Positions 24,586 through 31,353 of a stretch of DNA of 37,440 nt are shown in pieces (position 1 is the stretch's first letter; every line of letters begins with the position of its first letter). Both the position numbers and the translations under genes were made by a program. Under the pieces are notes generated by a model. That model made no database searches. It was not told the DNA's origin and was given only the letters and a program-made list of their open reading frames with translations. The DNA comes from Synergistales bacterium. GTDB taxonomy: Bacteria; Synergistota; Synergistia; Synergistales; Synergistaceae. The DNA is taken from positions 1-37,440 of the forward strand of contig BOCB01000011.1 in the NCBI GenBank assembly GCA_026002695.1, written 5' to 3'.

Positions 24586-25373
24586 GGCTAAACGCGCCGC
24601 CGCCTTGTTGGGTGTCAGATGTTTTGACACAGTGCTCTCGCGGGTGCGCCGGTCTGAAATTCACAGCGGCGCGAGAGTAGGAATCACGGCGGAATCGGCC
24701 GAAGAACTCAGGCGTCTGCGACGCGAAAACGCAGAGCTCAAGCGTGCTAACGCGATACTGAGGGCCGCCTCGGTTTTTTTCGCGGCCGAGCTCGGCCGTC
24801 CGCCGACCAAATAGTGTCGTTCATAAATAAGTTTCGCGCATACCGCGAGGGAAACGGCCTGATGCGGAGAATCGAGCCGATATGCGAAACCCCTACGAAG
24901 GACTATGGCACACCGATGTCCCCGTCGTGCGCGGCAAAATGAAACGCACGGCCATTGCGGACAGTAACGCTGATTTTGCCGAGGATTTTGTGAAACGTGA
25001 ATTTAACGCTCCGGAGCCGGATAAATTGCGGGCGACTGACTTCACATACGTATCCGCCCGAACCGGCCGGTGTTACGCTGCGTTCATTACGGACGTATAT
25101 GCCGGAAGAGGATAGTCGGCTGTAACGTTTCCGCGCGCATGGACAGGGACATGGTGATTGCGGCGTTCAAAATGGCCGTTCACATGAGGAAACCGGCAGG
25201 ATGCAGTGGTATCGCCAATTTATACACCATAACAGCAAAGGCTCTCAATATACCGCCAAGGACTTCATCAAACTGCCGGAGCTTTATGGTGTGCGCGCGT
25301 CGATTGGCAGCGTCGGCGATTCATATGGCAACGCGCTTACAGAAAGCGTCAGCGGAGCTTATGCGCGCCCCCG
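24575..25373 (+). mobile_element. Decayed IS3-family insertion sequence
   Basis: OrfA remains at about 24575-24814 lack the 5' end: AKRAAALLGV, then RRLRRENAELKRANAILRAA and VFFAAELGRP, the standard IS3 OrfA ending. OrfB remains follow in several frames: FINKFRAYREGNG (about 24823), LRATDFTYVSARTG with AAFITDVYAG (25029-25108), RMDRDMVIAAFKMA, and HHNSKGSQYTAKD with VRASIGSVGDSYGNALTES (25222-25352). At least three frameshifts or stops separate them. The second DDE aspartate (normally HSDxGSQY) is lost, while the final Glu survives. No terminal inverted repeats were recognised. It cannot encode an active transposase. Its 3' end runs into a family A palindromic repeat. Confidence 0.8.
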
Positions 25374-25410
25374 CACCCCCGCAAGGGGGCGGAAGCCCCC
25401 TTGACCCCGG
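25366..25410 (+). repeat. GC-rich palindromic repeat, family A
   Basis: CCCCCGCACCCCCGCAAGGG, then GG, variable bases and CCCCCTTGACCCCGG: the plus-strand counterpart of the copy at 5863-5915. It forms the hairpins CCCCC-GCAA-GGGGG and GGGGGC-GGAA-GCCCCC. It separates the IS3 remnant from the first phage gene. Confidence 0.7.
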
Positions 25411-25429
25411 TTGAAAAGGCGGCGATATT

Positions 25430-26122
25430 ATGTCAACGGTGTTCATGCTCTGTGAAAGAAGCGTTAACCTTATAAACGGCAAGAGGCTCGCGCTCTCCGC
25501 GTCCGAAAGGAATATGCTCGAAGCGCTTAACTATGACGGGCTCGTCGCCGCTCACGCGCAGGAGGAGGCCGTATCGTGCGTCAAGCACTTCGCGGCCGTC
25601 CGCGACAGACTCCTCCGCGCCGAGCCGTGGGTCTTCGCCGGGAAAAGCGCGTCGCCCGCGCAGCTTTCGAGCGGCCTCGACGGATGGGCGTACAGTTATA
25701 ACCTGCCCGCCGACTGTATCTCCCCGCTGACGGTGGTCGCGCTCCGCCCGGACGGCGGCCGCCCCTTCACGGCGGAGCGTTACGAGGTCGCCGGGAGGAT
25801 GATCGGCTGCCCGTATCCCTCCGTCAAAATCAGGTACACCGCGAAAATAACGGACACAAACCTGTGGGACCCGCTCTTCGAGGACGTCTTTTGCTTCTCG
25901 CTCGCTATGGAGATAACGAGCGGCGTCACGGGCGAGGTCTCCTCGCAGGGCTCCCTCGAACAGCGCGCCATGCTCGGACTCGAACGGGCCCGCGCCGCGG
26001 GAGCCATTAAAACGCCGATGGCCATTCCGCTCGCGGGACGCCTGAACGGATATTCGGACGCCGGGTCGGACTTATACAGGGCGCCGGCGGACCTTGTATG
26101 GACGGGGAGCGAGTGGATATGA
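25430..26122 (+). CDS. T7 gp11-like phage tail adaptor (tail tubular protein A)
   Basis: 230 aa. It resembles podovirus tail tubular protein A, which forms the ring between portal and tail nozzle: VRDRLLRAEPWVFA, GWAYSYNLPADCI, and YTAKITDTNLWDPLFED with FSLAMEI are typical. It overlaps the next gene by 4 nt (ATGA), the usual gp11-gp12 arrangement. No portal, scaffold or capsid genes precede it; an IS3 remnant does, so the module is probably cut at its left side. The start ATG at 25430 has AAGG about 12 nt upstream. Confidence 0.75.
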   Translation: MSTVFMLCERSVNLINGKRLALSASERNMLEALNYDGLVAAHAQEEAVSCVKHFAAVRDRLLRAEPWVFAGKSASPAQLSSGLDGWAYSYNLPADCISPLTVVALRPDGGRPFTAERYEVAGRMIGCPYPSVKIRYTAKITDTNLWDPLFEDVFCFSLAMEITSGVTGEVSSQGSLEQRAMLGLERARAAGAIKTPMAIPLAGRLNGYSDAGSDLYRAPADLVWTGSEWI

Positions 26123-27036
26123 GTTCCCCGCGGACATACCAGCCCAGCTTCGCGCGAGGGGAGATAACGCCGCTCCTGCACGCCCGCGTCGACCTCGCAG
26201 CTTACGCCACCGGGCTCAGATACCTGAAAAACTTTATAGTCCTCCCTCACGGAGGCGTTACGCGAAGGCCGGGGTTCCTGAGTTTGGGCAGCGCGGCCGT
26301 CACGTCCGGCGCGTCCTGCCCCGTCAGGCTCGTCCCCTTCGTCTACAACAGCGAGGACGCCATGATCGTCGAGCTGTACAACAAGGGCGCGCGTATATGG
26401 AGGCCGGCAACCGGAAGCGTCGTCGAAACAGTGGCGTCGGTATTCGCGGCCGCCGACCTGCCCGAGGTGAAGTTCGTCCAGAACGGCAACGAGATGTACT
26501 TCGCGCACAGGGATTATCCGCCGCAGCGCCTCATACGGCGCGCTATCGACGAGCAGCAGATAAACGCCTGGGCGAGGCAGGAGACGGCGGGGCATATCGG
26601 CGACGTTACAGTCATACCGGCGGCGGGTTACGACGAGCTCTGGGCGGCCGTCAATCGCGGCTCGGGCTGGCGCGTAGAGAGGCTTGCCGAACGCGTCCGG
26701 GAGAGCGTCTTCGAGGACGCGGGGGCCGCTTACGAGAGCTGCTTCCGCACCCTCCGCGTCAACTACGACACGGGGAGCGGCGCGTCCTTCCCGAACAGGA
26801 AGGCGCAGGCGAGGCTCGACGTGTACGCGCTCCGCTCGCTCGGCGCGTGGGCCTGCCCCGCCGGCGAGAGGGAGAGGGCGAGGAAACTGAGATGGGAATG
26901 GTCGCCCGAAATGACCGAGGACGACATTCAGCTCGACAACGGCTTCGCGAGGGACGCGGGGATCGAGATATACATCGACGACCGGAACCCGCTGACGATA
27001 CTCGCCGTTTCGCCGACGCTGACGCCGGGAGGGTAG
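26119..27036 (+). CDS. T7 gp12-like tail nozzle protein (tail tubular protein B), shortened
   Basis: 305 aa. The N-terminus has the family hallmark PSFARGEITPLLHARVDLAA with YLKNFIVLPHGGVTRRPG, and the C-terminus (YESCFRTLRVNYDTGSGASF) fits the nozzle end. Family members are usually much longer (600-900 aa). After FAHRDYPPQRLIRR (about residue 143) the sequence jumps to a C-terminal part, so a large internal deletion is likely. The start at 26119 is fixed by the ATGA overlap with the adaptor gene and GGGGAG about 10 nt upstream. A functional nozzle seems doubtful at this length. Confidence 0.7.
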   Translation: MSSPRTYQPSFARGEITPLLHARVDLAAYATGLRYLKNFIVLPHGGVTRRPGFLSLGSAAVTSGASCPVRLVPFVYNSEDAMIVELYNKGARIWRPATGSVVETVASVFAAADLPEVKFVQNGNEMYFAHRDYPPQRLIRRAIDEQQINAWARQETAGHIGDVTVIPAAGYDELWAAVNRGSGWRVERLAERVRESVFEDAGAAYESCFRTLRVNYDTGSGASFPNRKAQARLDVYALRSLGAWACPAGERERARKLRWEWSPEMTEDDIQLDNGFARDAGIEIYIDDRNPLTILAVSPTLTPGG

Positions 27037-27069
27037 GGGCGGGGCGGTATCCGAAACCTCTCCGGATTC

Positions 27070-27098
27070 TTGACGTTCGCCGCCCCCTGTGTGATAAT
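27070..27098 (+). promoter_or_regulatory. Promoter of the Panacea/PemK-type toxin-antitoxin pair
   Basis: TTGACG at 27070-27075 and GATAAT at 27093-27098 are separated by 17 nt, with an extended -10 TG at 27090-27091. It lies in the short gap after the tail nozzle gene, so the pair can be expressed independently of the phage late genes. Confidence 0.7.
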
Positions 27099-27140
27099 TC
27101 TCTTACACTGTGGTTAATGGCATAAGCGGAGGTGAGGAGA

Positions 27141-27698
27141 ATGGTGGACGTCAAGGCATTGGCTAAGTATCTCCTGAAGCTTAACGGCGAGCAGTATGCC
27201 GCGCTCGGTACGGAGGAGCCGGATACGGATATTTCCCCCATGAAACTTCAAAAACTTCTTTACTATTGTCAAGGCTACGCGCTGGCGATACTGGAGGAGC
27301 CTCTTTTTAAGGATCCCATTGAGGCGTGGGCTTACGGGCCTGTCATCAATTCCGTTTATCAGGAATACAAGGGGTATAAAGGCGGATATATCCCTGTTCC
27401 GTCCGCTTCTTCGGAGGTACGGATTGATGAGACCGCTGAAAAGATGGCGCGGCTTGTCATGAACGATAAGGGCAGATATTCGCCCGGCACTCTGTGTGAG
27501 ATGACACACCGGGAAGCGCCGTGGAAAGAAGTGTTCGCTCCAAGAGAGAACAACCCTCTTTCTTTAGATACCATGCGCGAGTATTTTTCTTCCCTGTTCG
27601 CTCAGGAAATATCCGAAGAACAGGAATTGAAGGCTTTTCGCTCTCAAGGTTCGGAACCGACGCGCCAAGAATGGGGAGATATTCTTCATGCGCTATAG
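27141..27698 (+). CDS. Panacea-domain (SocA/DUF4065) antitoxin
   Basis: 185 aa. The Panacea/DUF4065 core is clear: ISPMKLQKLLYYCQGYALAI, then AWAYGPVINSVYQEYK. Panacea is a promiscuous neutralising domain that pairs with many unrelated toxins. The C-terminal extension (about 110-185) is presumably toxin-specific. The ATG at 27141 is preferred, with GGAGG 8 nt upstream; a GTG at 27132 is possible. It overlaps the downstream MazF/PemK-like gene by 11 nt, the usual coupling of toxin-antitoxin pairs. Antitoxin function is inferred from domain and context. Confidence 0.8.
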   Translation: MVDVKALAKYLLKLNGEQYAALGTEEPDTDISPMKLQKLLYYCQGYALAILEEPLFKDPIEAWAYGPVINSVYQEYKGYKGGYIPVPSASSEVRIDETAEKMARLVMNDKGRYSPGTLCEMTHREAPWKEVFAPRENNPLSLDTMREYFSSLFAQEISEEQELKAFRSQGSEPTRQEWGDILHAL

Positions 27699-28095
27699 GC
27701 AGGGAGATATTCTGCGAGCCGCCTACCCGGGTCCTATAGACGGGACGCCTAAAATGCGTCCCGTCTTGTTTTGGCGGACACACCCGGCGGATACAGGAAG
27801 GCTTCTGGTGAGCTATATCACACGTACCAAAAGTAACGATAACCAATGGGAACAGGTATTGTACCCGGGCGCGCGCAGCGGAATAACGGATGAATGCGTC
27901 GTAAAATTGGACGAAACTCGATATATCAGCGAAAGCATAGTTTTTAAGAGGTTAGGAGCCTTAGATTCGGCGGAATTACAAGCGGCAAGGGATTTAATGA
28001 CGAATTACGCGCGATTCAAAAAAGAACAGTCAGCAGAGGACTTTAACGAAGACCCGTTTGACGTGTTTCGAGACTCGCAGCCCATAAAAAAGTAA
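27688..28095 (+). CDS. MazF/PemK-like toxin
   Basis: 135 aa. The N-terminus MRYRQGDILRAAYPGP with KMRPVLFW matches the GD-x-x-x and RP-x-L strands of the PemK/MazF/CcdB-type fold, and YITRTKSNDNQW and LDETRYIS continue it. Members cut mRNA at short sequence motifs. The classic catalytic Arg and Ser/Thr positions could be R46 and T47 in TRTKS, but I cannot confirm this without alignment. It overlaps the Panacea gene by 11 nt and is closed by a strong terminator, making an independent two-gene unit inside the phage cluster. Confidence 0.7.
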   Translation: MRYRQGDILRAAYPGPIDGTPKMRPVLFWRTHPADTGRLLVSYITRTKSNDNQWEQVLYPGARSGITDECVVKLDETRYISESIVFKRLGALDSAELQAARDLMTNYARFKKEQSAEDFNEDPFDVFRDSQPIKK

Positions 28096-28106
28096 ATTTG
28101 GCAAAA

Positions 28107-28130
28107 AGGCTCCCTCGCGGGAGCCTTTTT
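28107..28130 (+). terminator. Intrinsic terminator of the toxin-antitoxin unit
   Basis: An 8-bp stem AGGCTCCC/GGGAGCCT with loop TCGC is followed by TTTTTATT. A run of A on the other side makes it usable from both directions. Confidence 0.85.
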
Positions 28131-28157
28131 TATTGCGGTGCGGGGGGAGCGGGGAGA

Positions 28158-28652
28158 ATGAGGCATATAAGTATTGACGGGGTTGAGGTGGCGGAGCTCA
28201 GGCCGGAGCACGCGAGGATATATCCGAGGCTGCGGGCGGCCGATATGGAGGAGGCGCGCGCGGCCTCGGATATGGACCCGCGCGCGGCGATCGCGTACTC
28301 CATCGCCTCGTCCCGGCCCGGATACGCGGCGCTGCTGCGCGGCGAGCCCGAGGTCATATTCGGGGCGTCGCCGAGGCCGGACGGCGGAGGCGTGCCCTGG
28401 CTGCTGGCGACGGACGAGGCCCAAAAGCACCCCGTCGCGTTCTATCGCGCCTCGAAGGAATATATCAACGAGATGCGGGAGGCGTATCCGTACCTCGAAA
28501 ACTACGTTGACGCGAGGAACCATCTCTCAATCCGCTGGCTTAAATGGGCGGGGTTCTTCGTTGAACCGGCGGAGCCCGGGGGCGTCCGCGGGGAGAGGTT
28601 TCACAGGTTTTGGAGCGGGAAGGGAGCGGGTTGCGGATGTGTACGGTTATAG
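28158..28652 (+). CDS. T7 gp13-like (DUF2833) internal virion protein
   Basis: 164 aa. It resembles the DUF2833 family, which includes T7 gp13 and has a GNAT-like fold: PRAAIAYSIASSRPGYAALL, WLLATDEAQKHPVAFYRASK, YLENYVDARNHLSIRWLKWA and FHRFW are typical. In T7, gp13 is needed for correct assembly of the internal core. The ATG at 28158 is chosen for homology and a G-rich ribosome binding site. It overlaps the next gene by 16 nt. The order gp11, gp12, gp13, gp14, gp15 is conserved except for the inserted toxin-antitoxin pair. Confidence 0.75.
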   Translation: MRHISIDGVEVAELRPEHARIYPRLRAADMEEARAASDMDPRAAIAYSIASSRPGYAALLRGEPEVIFGASPRPDGGGVPWLLATDEAQKHPVAFYRASKEYINEMREAYPYLENYVDARNHLSIRWLKWAGFFVEPAEPGGVRGERFHRFWSGKGAGCGCVRL

Positions 28653-29278
28653 CTACGGTGCTGGGAGCGGCGGCTTCCGTCATGCAGGGAATGGCGGGAC
28701 AGCAGGCGGCGAACGCTCAGGCGGCCTCGATGGAAAATAACGCGAAGATCGCCGAACAGAACGCCGCGCTCGCCGGGAAGCAGGGAGAGGACGCGGCGAA
28801 AAGAGCCGGGATAGACGAACTCCGCGCGCGGCGCGATATGGCCATGCTGCGAGGCAGCCAGAGAGCGGCTTTCGCGGCGGCGGGGCTCGACACGGACTCC
28901 GGCTCCGCCTTTGACGCGCAGATGTCGTCGCTCTCCGAGGGCGAGAAGGACATAGCAATTAACCAGTTCAACGCGCAGCGCGAGAAGTGGGGGCACGACG
29001 TGGAGGCCGTGAACTTCATGAACTCCGCCGCGGACATGAGAGCGCAGGCCGGCGCGGCTCGCGCGCAGGGACGGAACGCCTTCACCTCCGGCCTCATCGG
29101 AGGGGCGGCCGGCCTCGTCTCCCTCGCCGCGCCTAAGATAGACGCCGTGGGAAGCAAAGGGGTAAAGGTCGGTTCGGCATACGTCCCGCCGGACAGCGTC
29201 GTCAGCAAGGAGCTGTACAAGCGCGCGCCTTACGTCGCGCCGGACAGCGTCGTGAGCAAGGGGCTGTATTACAGATAA
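28637..29278 (+). CDS. T7 gp14-like internal core/ejection protein
   Basis: 213 aa. An N-terminal hydrophobic segment (VIATVLGAAASVMQGMAG) is followed by a long Ala/Gln-rich helix (AKIAEQNAALAGKQGEDAAK, MLRGSQRAAFAAAGLDTDSG, INQFNAQREKWGHD), the pattern of virion core proteins that are ejected to form a membrane channel. The C-terminus carries two copies of a 17-residue unit (PPDSVVSKELYKR and APDSVVSKGLYYR). The ATG at 28637 has GGGAG 10 nt upstream and lies within the end of the gp13-like gene. Position between gp13-like and gp15-like genes supports the assignment. Confidence 0.72.
   Translation: MCTVIATVLGAAASVMQGMAGQQAANAQAASMENNAKIAEQNAALAGKQGEDAAKRAGIDELRARRDMAMLRGSQRAAFAAAGLDTDSGSAFDAQMSSLSEGEKDIAINQFNAQREKWGHDVEAVNFMNSAADMRAQAGAARAQGRNAFTSGLIGGAAGLVSLAAPKIDAVGSKGVKVGSAYVPPDSVVSKELYKRAPYVAPDSVVSKGLYYR
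29180..29275 (+). repeat. Tandem 51-nt coding repeat at the end of the gp14-like gene
   Basis: Units at 29180-29230 and 29231-29275 encode YVPPDSVVSKELYKR and YVAPDSVVSKGLYYR. They differ at a few bases, which suggests a local duplication that has drifted. Confidence 0.8.
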
Positions 29279-29307
29279 GAAGAAGTAGGGATTGAGCGCA
29301 GTGAATA

Positions 29308-29316
29308 TGATATAAT
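29308..29316 (+). promoter_or_regulatory. Extended -10 promoter of the small hydrophobic peptide gene
   Basis: TGA-TATAAT at 29308-29316 is a perfect extended -10 element. No good -35 hexamer is present. The predicted start near 29323 gives a leader of about 70 nt. Confidence 0.55.
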
Positions 29317-29394
29317 CGCTTCGACGGACTTCTCGGCGTTGCAGGGAGCCGGGTGAGTATATAAAAGGGTCTTCCCTCAGGGGGAGGTGGTTCA

Positions 29395-29538
29395 ATGCGA
29401 AAGCGCCGCCATCTTCCAAGCGATAAAAAGGGGGAGCGAGACCCGCTGCTCACCCGAGTTAGCCGTCTCGCTCCCCTGCTTGCTGCGCTTGTCCGACTGC
29501 TTGAGTTAGCGCTCAAGTGGGTCGGTATAATCCAGTAA
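29395..29538 (+). CDS. Small hydrophobic peptide, candidate type I toxin
   Basis: 47 aa: a basic N-terminus (MRKRRHLPSDKKGERDP) then a Leu/Ala-rich helix (LAPLLAALVRLLELALKWVG) with Arg, Glu and Lys on one side, able to sit in a membrane. The Shine-Dalgarno GGGGGAGG (29380-29387) is ideally spaced but lies in a hairpin, CTTCCC (29371-29376) with GGGGAG (29381-29386). CTTCCAAGCG inside the frame (29413-29422) pairs perfectly with CGCTTGGAAG just after the stop (29539-29548). Hidden ribosome binding sites and long-range pairing are typical of type I toxin messages. A predicted antisense RNA covers most of the frame. I recognise no homologue by eye, so toxicity is an inference. Confidence 0.5.
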   Translation: MRKRRHLPSDKKGERDPLLTRVSRLAPLLAALVRLLELALKWVGIIQ

Positions 29539-29543
29539 CGCTT
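29424..29543 (-). ncRNA. Predicted antisense RNA to the small peptide gene (candidate type I antitoxin)
   Basis: A minus-strand promoter (29550-29578) would start an RNA near 29543. It would run through CCGAC-CACTTGAGC-type hairpin sequence (29493-29525) to a textbook intrinsic terminator: a 12-bp perfect stem GGGGAGCGAGAC/GTCTCGCTCCCC (29476-29431) followed by C and TTTTT. The resulting RNA of about 120 nt is fully complementary to codons 11-47 and the stop region of the peptide message. On the plus strand the same 12-bp stem has no T run, so it terminates only the antisense transcript. Existence of the RNA is predicted, not shown. Confidence 0.5.
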
Positions 29544-29549
29544 GGAAGT

Positions 29550-29578
29550 ATTGTATTGCAAGGCCGCCCTACCGTCAA
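29550..29578 (-). promoter_or_regulatory. Antisense promoter embedded in the terminator
   Basis: On the minus strand, TTGACG (29578-29573) and TACAAT (29555-29550) are separated by exactly 17 nt. The -35 element and spacer lie inside the plus-strand terminator hairpin, so peptide-gene termination and antisense initiation overlap. Confidence 0.55.
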
Positions 29579-29592
29579 GGGCGGCCTTTTTT
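29560..29592 (+). terminator. Intrinsic terminator of the small peptide gene
   Basis: An 11-bp stem AAGGCCGCCCT/AGGGCGGCCTT with a 7-nt loop (29560-29588), then TTTTAA. It separates the small gene from the gp15-like gene. The rest of 29279-29394 holds only the promoter and leader. Confidence 0.85.
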
Positions 29593-29607
29593 AATGGGGG
29601 GATTGTT

Positions 29608-31305
29608 ATGGCGGTGCCGACTTATGTCAGCAATGAAAAGGTTAATCCGATGCCGGGGGTGCGGATTGAGCCTCAGCGGTTTCACGCGGACGCGGACGCC
29701 TTCGGGGCGGGGGCCGCTCGGGCAGGACAGGGGTTCGCCGCCGCCGTCAAGGTTAAGATAGACGAGTTCGACGACGCTAAAGCCCTGTCGCTGTTCAATA
29801 AATTCCAGTCCGAGGTGGACGACTACCACCTCAACCCGGAGAACGGCGTCTACAACACTAAGAAATTAGGCGGCGCGCTCGGCATGGCCCGGCAGGCGAA
29901 CGCCGACATGAACGCCCTGACGCAAAAGTACGCGGAGGGCGCGGGGGCCGGCGTACAGAGGCGCTTCCTCGATATGGCCGGGAGGCTCGCGGGCCAGTAC
30001 GACAGGAACAACGCGAAGTGGCAGAGCGCGCAGATAACCGCGTTCCGCGACGCCGAAGCCGACGCGGCCGTCGGCATGGGCTACGAAAGGATAGCCGCCC
30101 TCTACGCCGAGGACGATATGGTCGCCGCGCAGAGGGAGTTTATCCTGAACGCCCTCGGCGCGAAGCTCAAAGGGCTGGGGCCGGAGGCTACGGAGGCCGC
30201 CGTCAGGGACGCGGACAACAAGATAGCCATGATACGGCTCAATCAGGTTACGCAGAAAGAACCGCTGCGGGCCGAAGATTGGCTTACCGCGCACAAGGAG
30301 GACTTCTCGCAGGAGACGTATCTGAAGGCGCGGGAGTACGTCGAGAGGCACGCCGCGCCGTATAAGGCCGAGGCCCTGAGGGATGAGATAGTCGGGAGGT
30401 TCGGGGGCGACGAGGCGGCCGCGAGGGAGTACGTCAAGGAGAACTTCACCGGCGACGAGGAGCGGCGCGTCATGGCCGCCGTCGAGGGCGAATACTCCGA
30501 CAGGCGCAGGATAGAGCGGCAGCGGGAGGCCGACGCCTACGAGGCCATGCAGAACGCCGTCGCGTCCGGCAAGAGCTACGGCGCGGCGCTCTCCGCCATA
30601 CAAAAGAGCGGGCTGCAGCCGAGGCTGAAGGACGCGCTTATAAACTACGCCAAGAGCAAGTTTAACGTGGGGAGCGGCGGAGGAAGACGGGGAAGCGACC
30701 CGAGGGAGTACAACTCCGCGATGGCCGAGGCGATGGAGTTCAACCAGAGCAGCGAGGGAAAGACAGTCGAGGAAAGAAACGCCGCCGCCGCCGAACTCAA
30801 CGCGAAGTACGCGGGGAAAGTTACGCCGGGCGAGCTGAAAAGGATGACCAATATATTTTACTCCGCGCCGCGAAACCTCGGCGGGACCGCGGGCTCGTCT
30901 AAAACCGACAGGAAAAAACAGATGGCGTTCAATCCCATCACGCAGGTGAAAGCCATGATGAAGGACGCCGGAATAACAGACCCGGACAAGCAGGACGCGT
31001 TCACCGACCAGTTCTTAGACAGATGGCACAAGAAGGAAATAGAGCTCGGGCGGCAGCTCGATAACGGAGAAATACGCAGGCTCGCCGTGGACGAGATAGA
31101 GCCGATCGTTAAGCAGGATAAGAGCGGATGGTTCTTTAACCGGGACGTGAACGTTCAGCGCTGGGAAGCAGACCGGATGGAAGCGCAGGGCTTCGAGTGG
31201 GACGAGGAATCGGGCAAGTGGGTACAGTACGACGACGAGGGGCGATTGATGTTGGTCATGGACCCCACCGTCCTGAAGCCGAAACCTAAGAACAAGAAGA
31301 AATAA
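29608..31305 (+). CDS. T7 gp15-like internal virion (ejection) protein
   Basis: 565 aa. A long, charged, helical protein: short N-terminal leader (MAVPTYVSNEKVNPMPGVRI), then helices such as AALSLFNKFQSEVDDY-type and ADWLTAHKEDFSQETYLKAR. It resembles phage internal core proteins in the gp15 position, between the gp14-like and giant proteins. ATG at 29608 has GGGGGG 6 nt upstream. Codons for residues about 309-394 (30534-30787) recur almost identically at 37187-37440. A terminator follows the stop. Primary-sequence similarity to T7 gp15 is weak; the call leans on order and composition. Confidence 0.6.
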   Translation: MAVPTYVSNEKVNPMPGVRIEPQRFHADADAFGAGAARAGQGFAAAVKVKIDEFDDAKALSLFNKFQSEVDDYHLNPENGVYNTKKLGGALGMARQANADMNALTQKYAEGAGAGVQRRFLDMAGRLAGQYDRNNAKWQSAQITAFRDAEADAAVGMGYERIAALYAEDDMVAAQREFILNALGAKLKGLGPEATEAAVRDADNKIAMIRLNQVTQKEPLRAEDWLTAHKEDFSQETYLKAREYVERHAAPYKAEALRDEIVGRFGGDEAAAREYVKENFTGDEERRVMAAVEGEYSDRRRIERQREADAYEAMQNAVASGKSYGAALSAIQKSGLQPRLKDALINYAKSKFNVGSGGGRRGSDPREYNSAMAEAMEFNQSSEGKTVEERNAAAAELNAKYAGKVTPGELKRMTNIFYSAPRNLGGTAGSSKTDRKKQMAFNPITQVKAMMKDAGITDPDKQDAFTDQFLDRWHKKEIELGRQLDNGEIRRLAVDEIEPIVKQDKSGWFFNRDVNVQRWEADRMEAQGFEWDEESGKWVQYDDEGRLMLVMDPTVLKPKPKNKKK

Positions 31306-31337
31306 CGTAGGGGCGGCCCTTGCGGCCGCCCGTTTTT
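31306..31337 (-). repeat. GC-rich hairpin repeat, family B (minus orientation)
   Basis: The minus strand reads AAACGGGCGGCC then GCAAGGGCCGCCCCTACG, matching 4305-4335. It coincides with the terminator after the gp15-like gene. Confidence 0.6.
31311..31337 (+). terminator. Intrinsic terminator after the gp15-like gene
   Basis: An 8-bp stem GGGCGGCC/GGCCGCCC with a 5-nt loop, followed by G and TTTTT. A G-rich ribosome binding site and the ATG of the giant gene follow within 20 nt. Confidence 0.7.
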
Positions 31338-31353
31338 ATGGGGGGGCATTGGA

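Noticed and set aside
26094..27125. 343-codon plus-strand frame overlapping the tail nozzle gene
   Set aside because: Extremely Arg-rich and out of frame with the recognisable gp12-like protein; a composition artefact.
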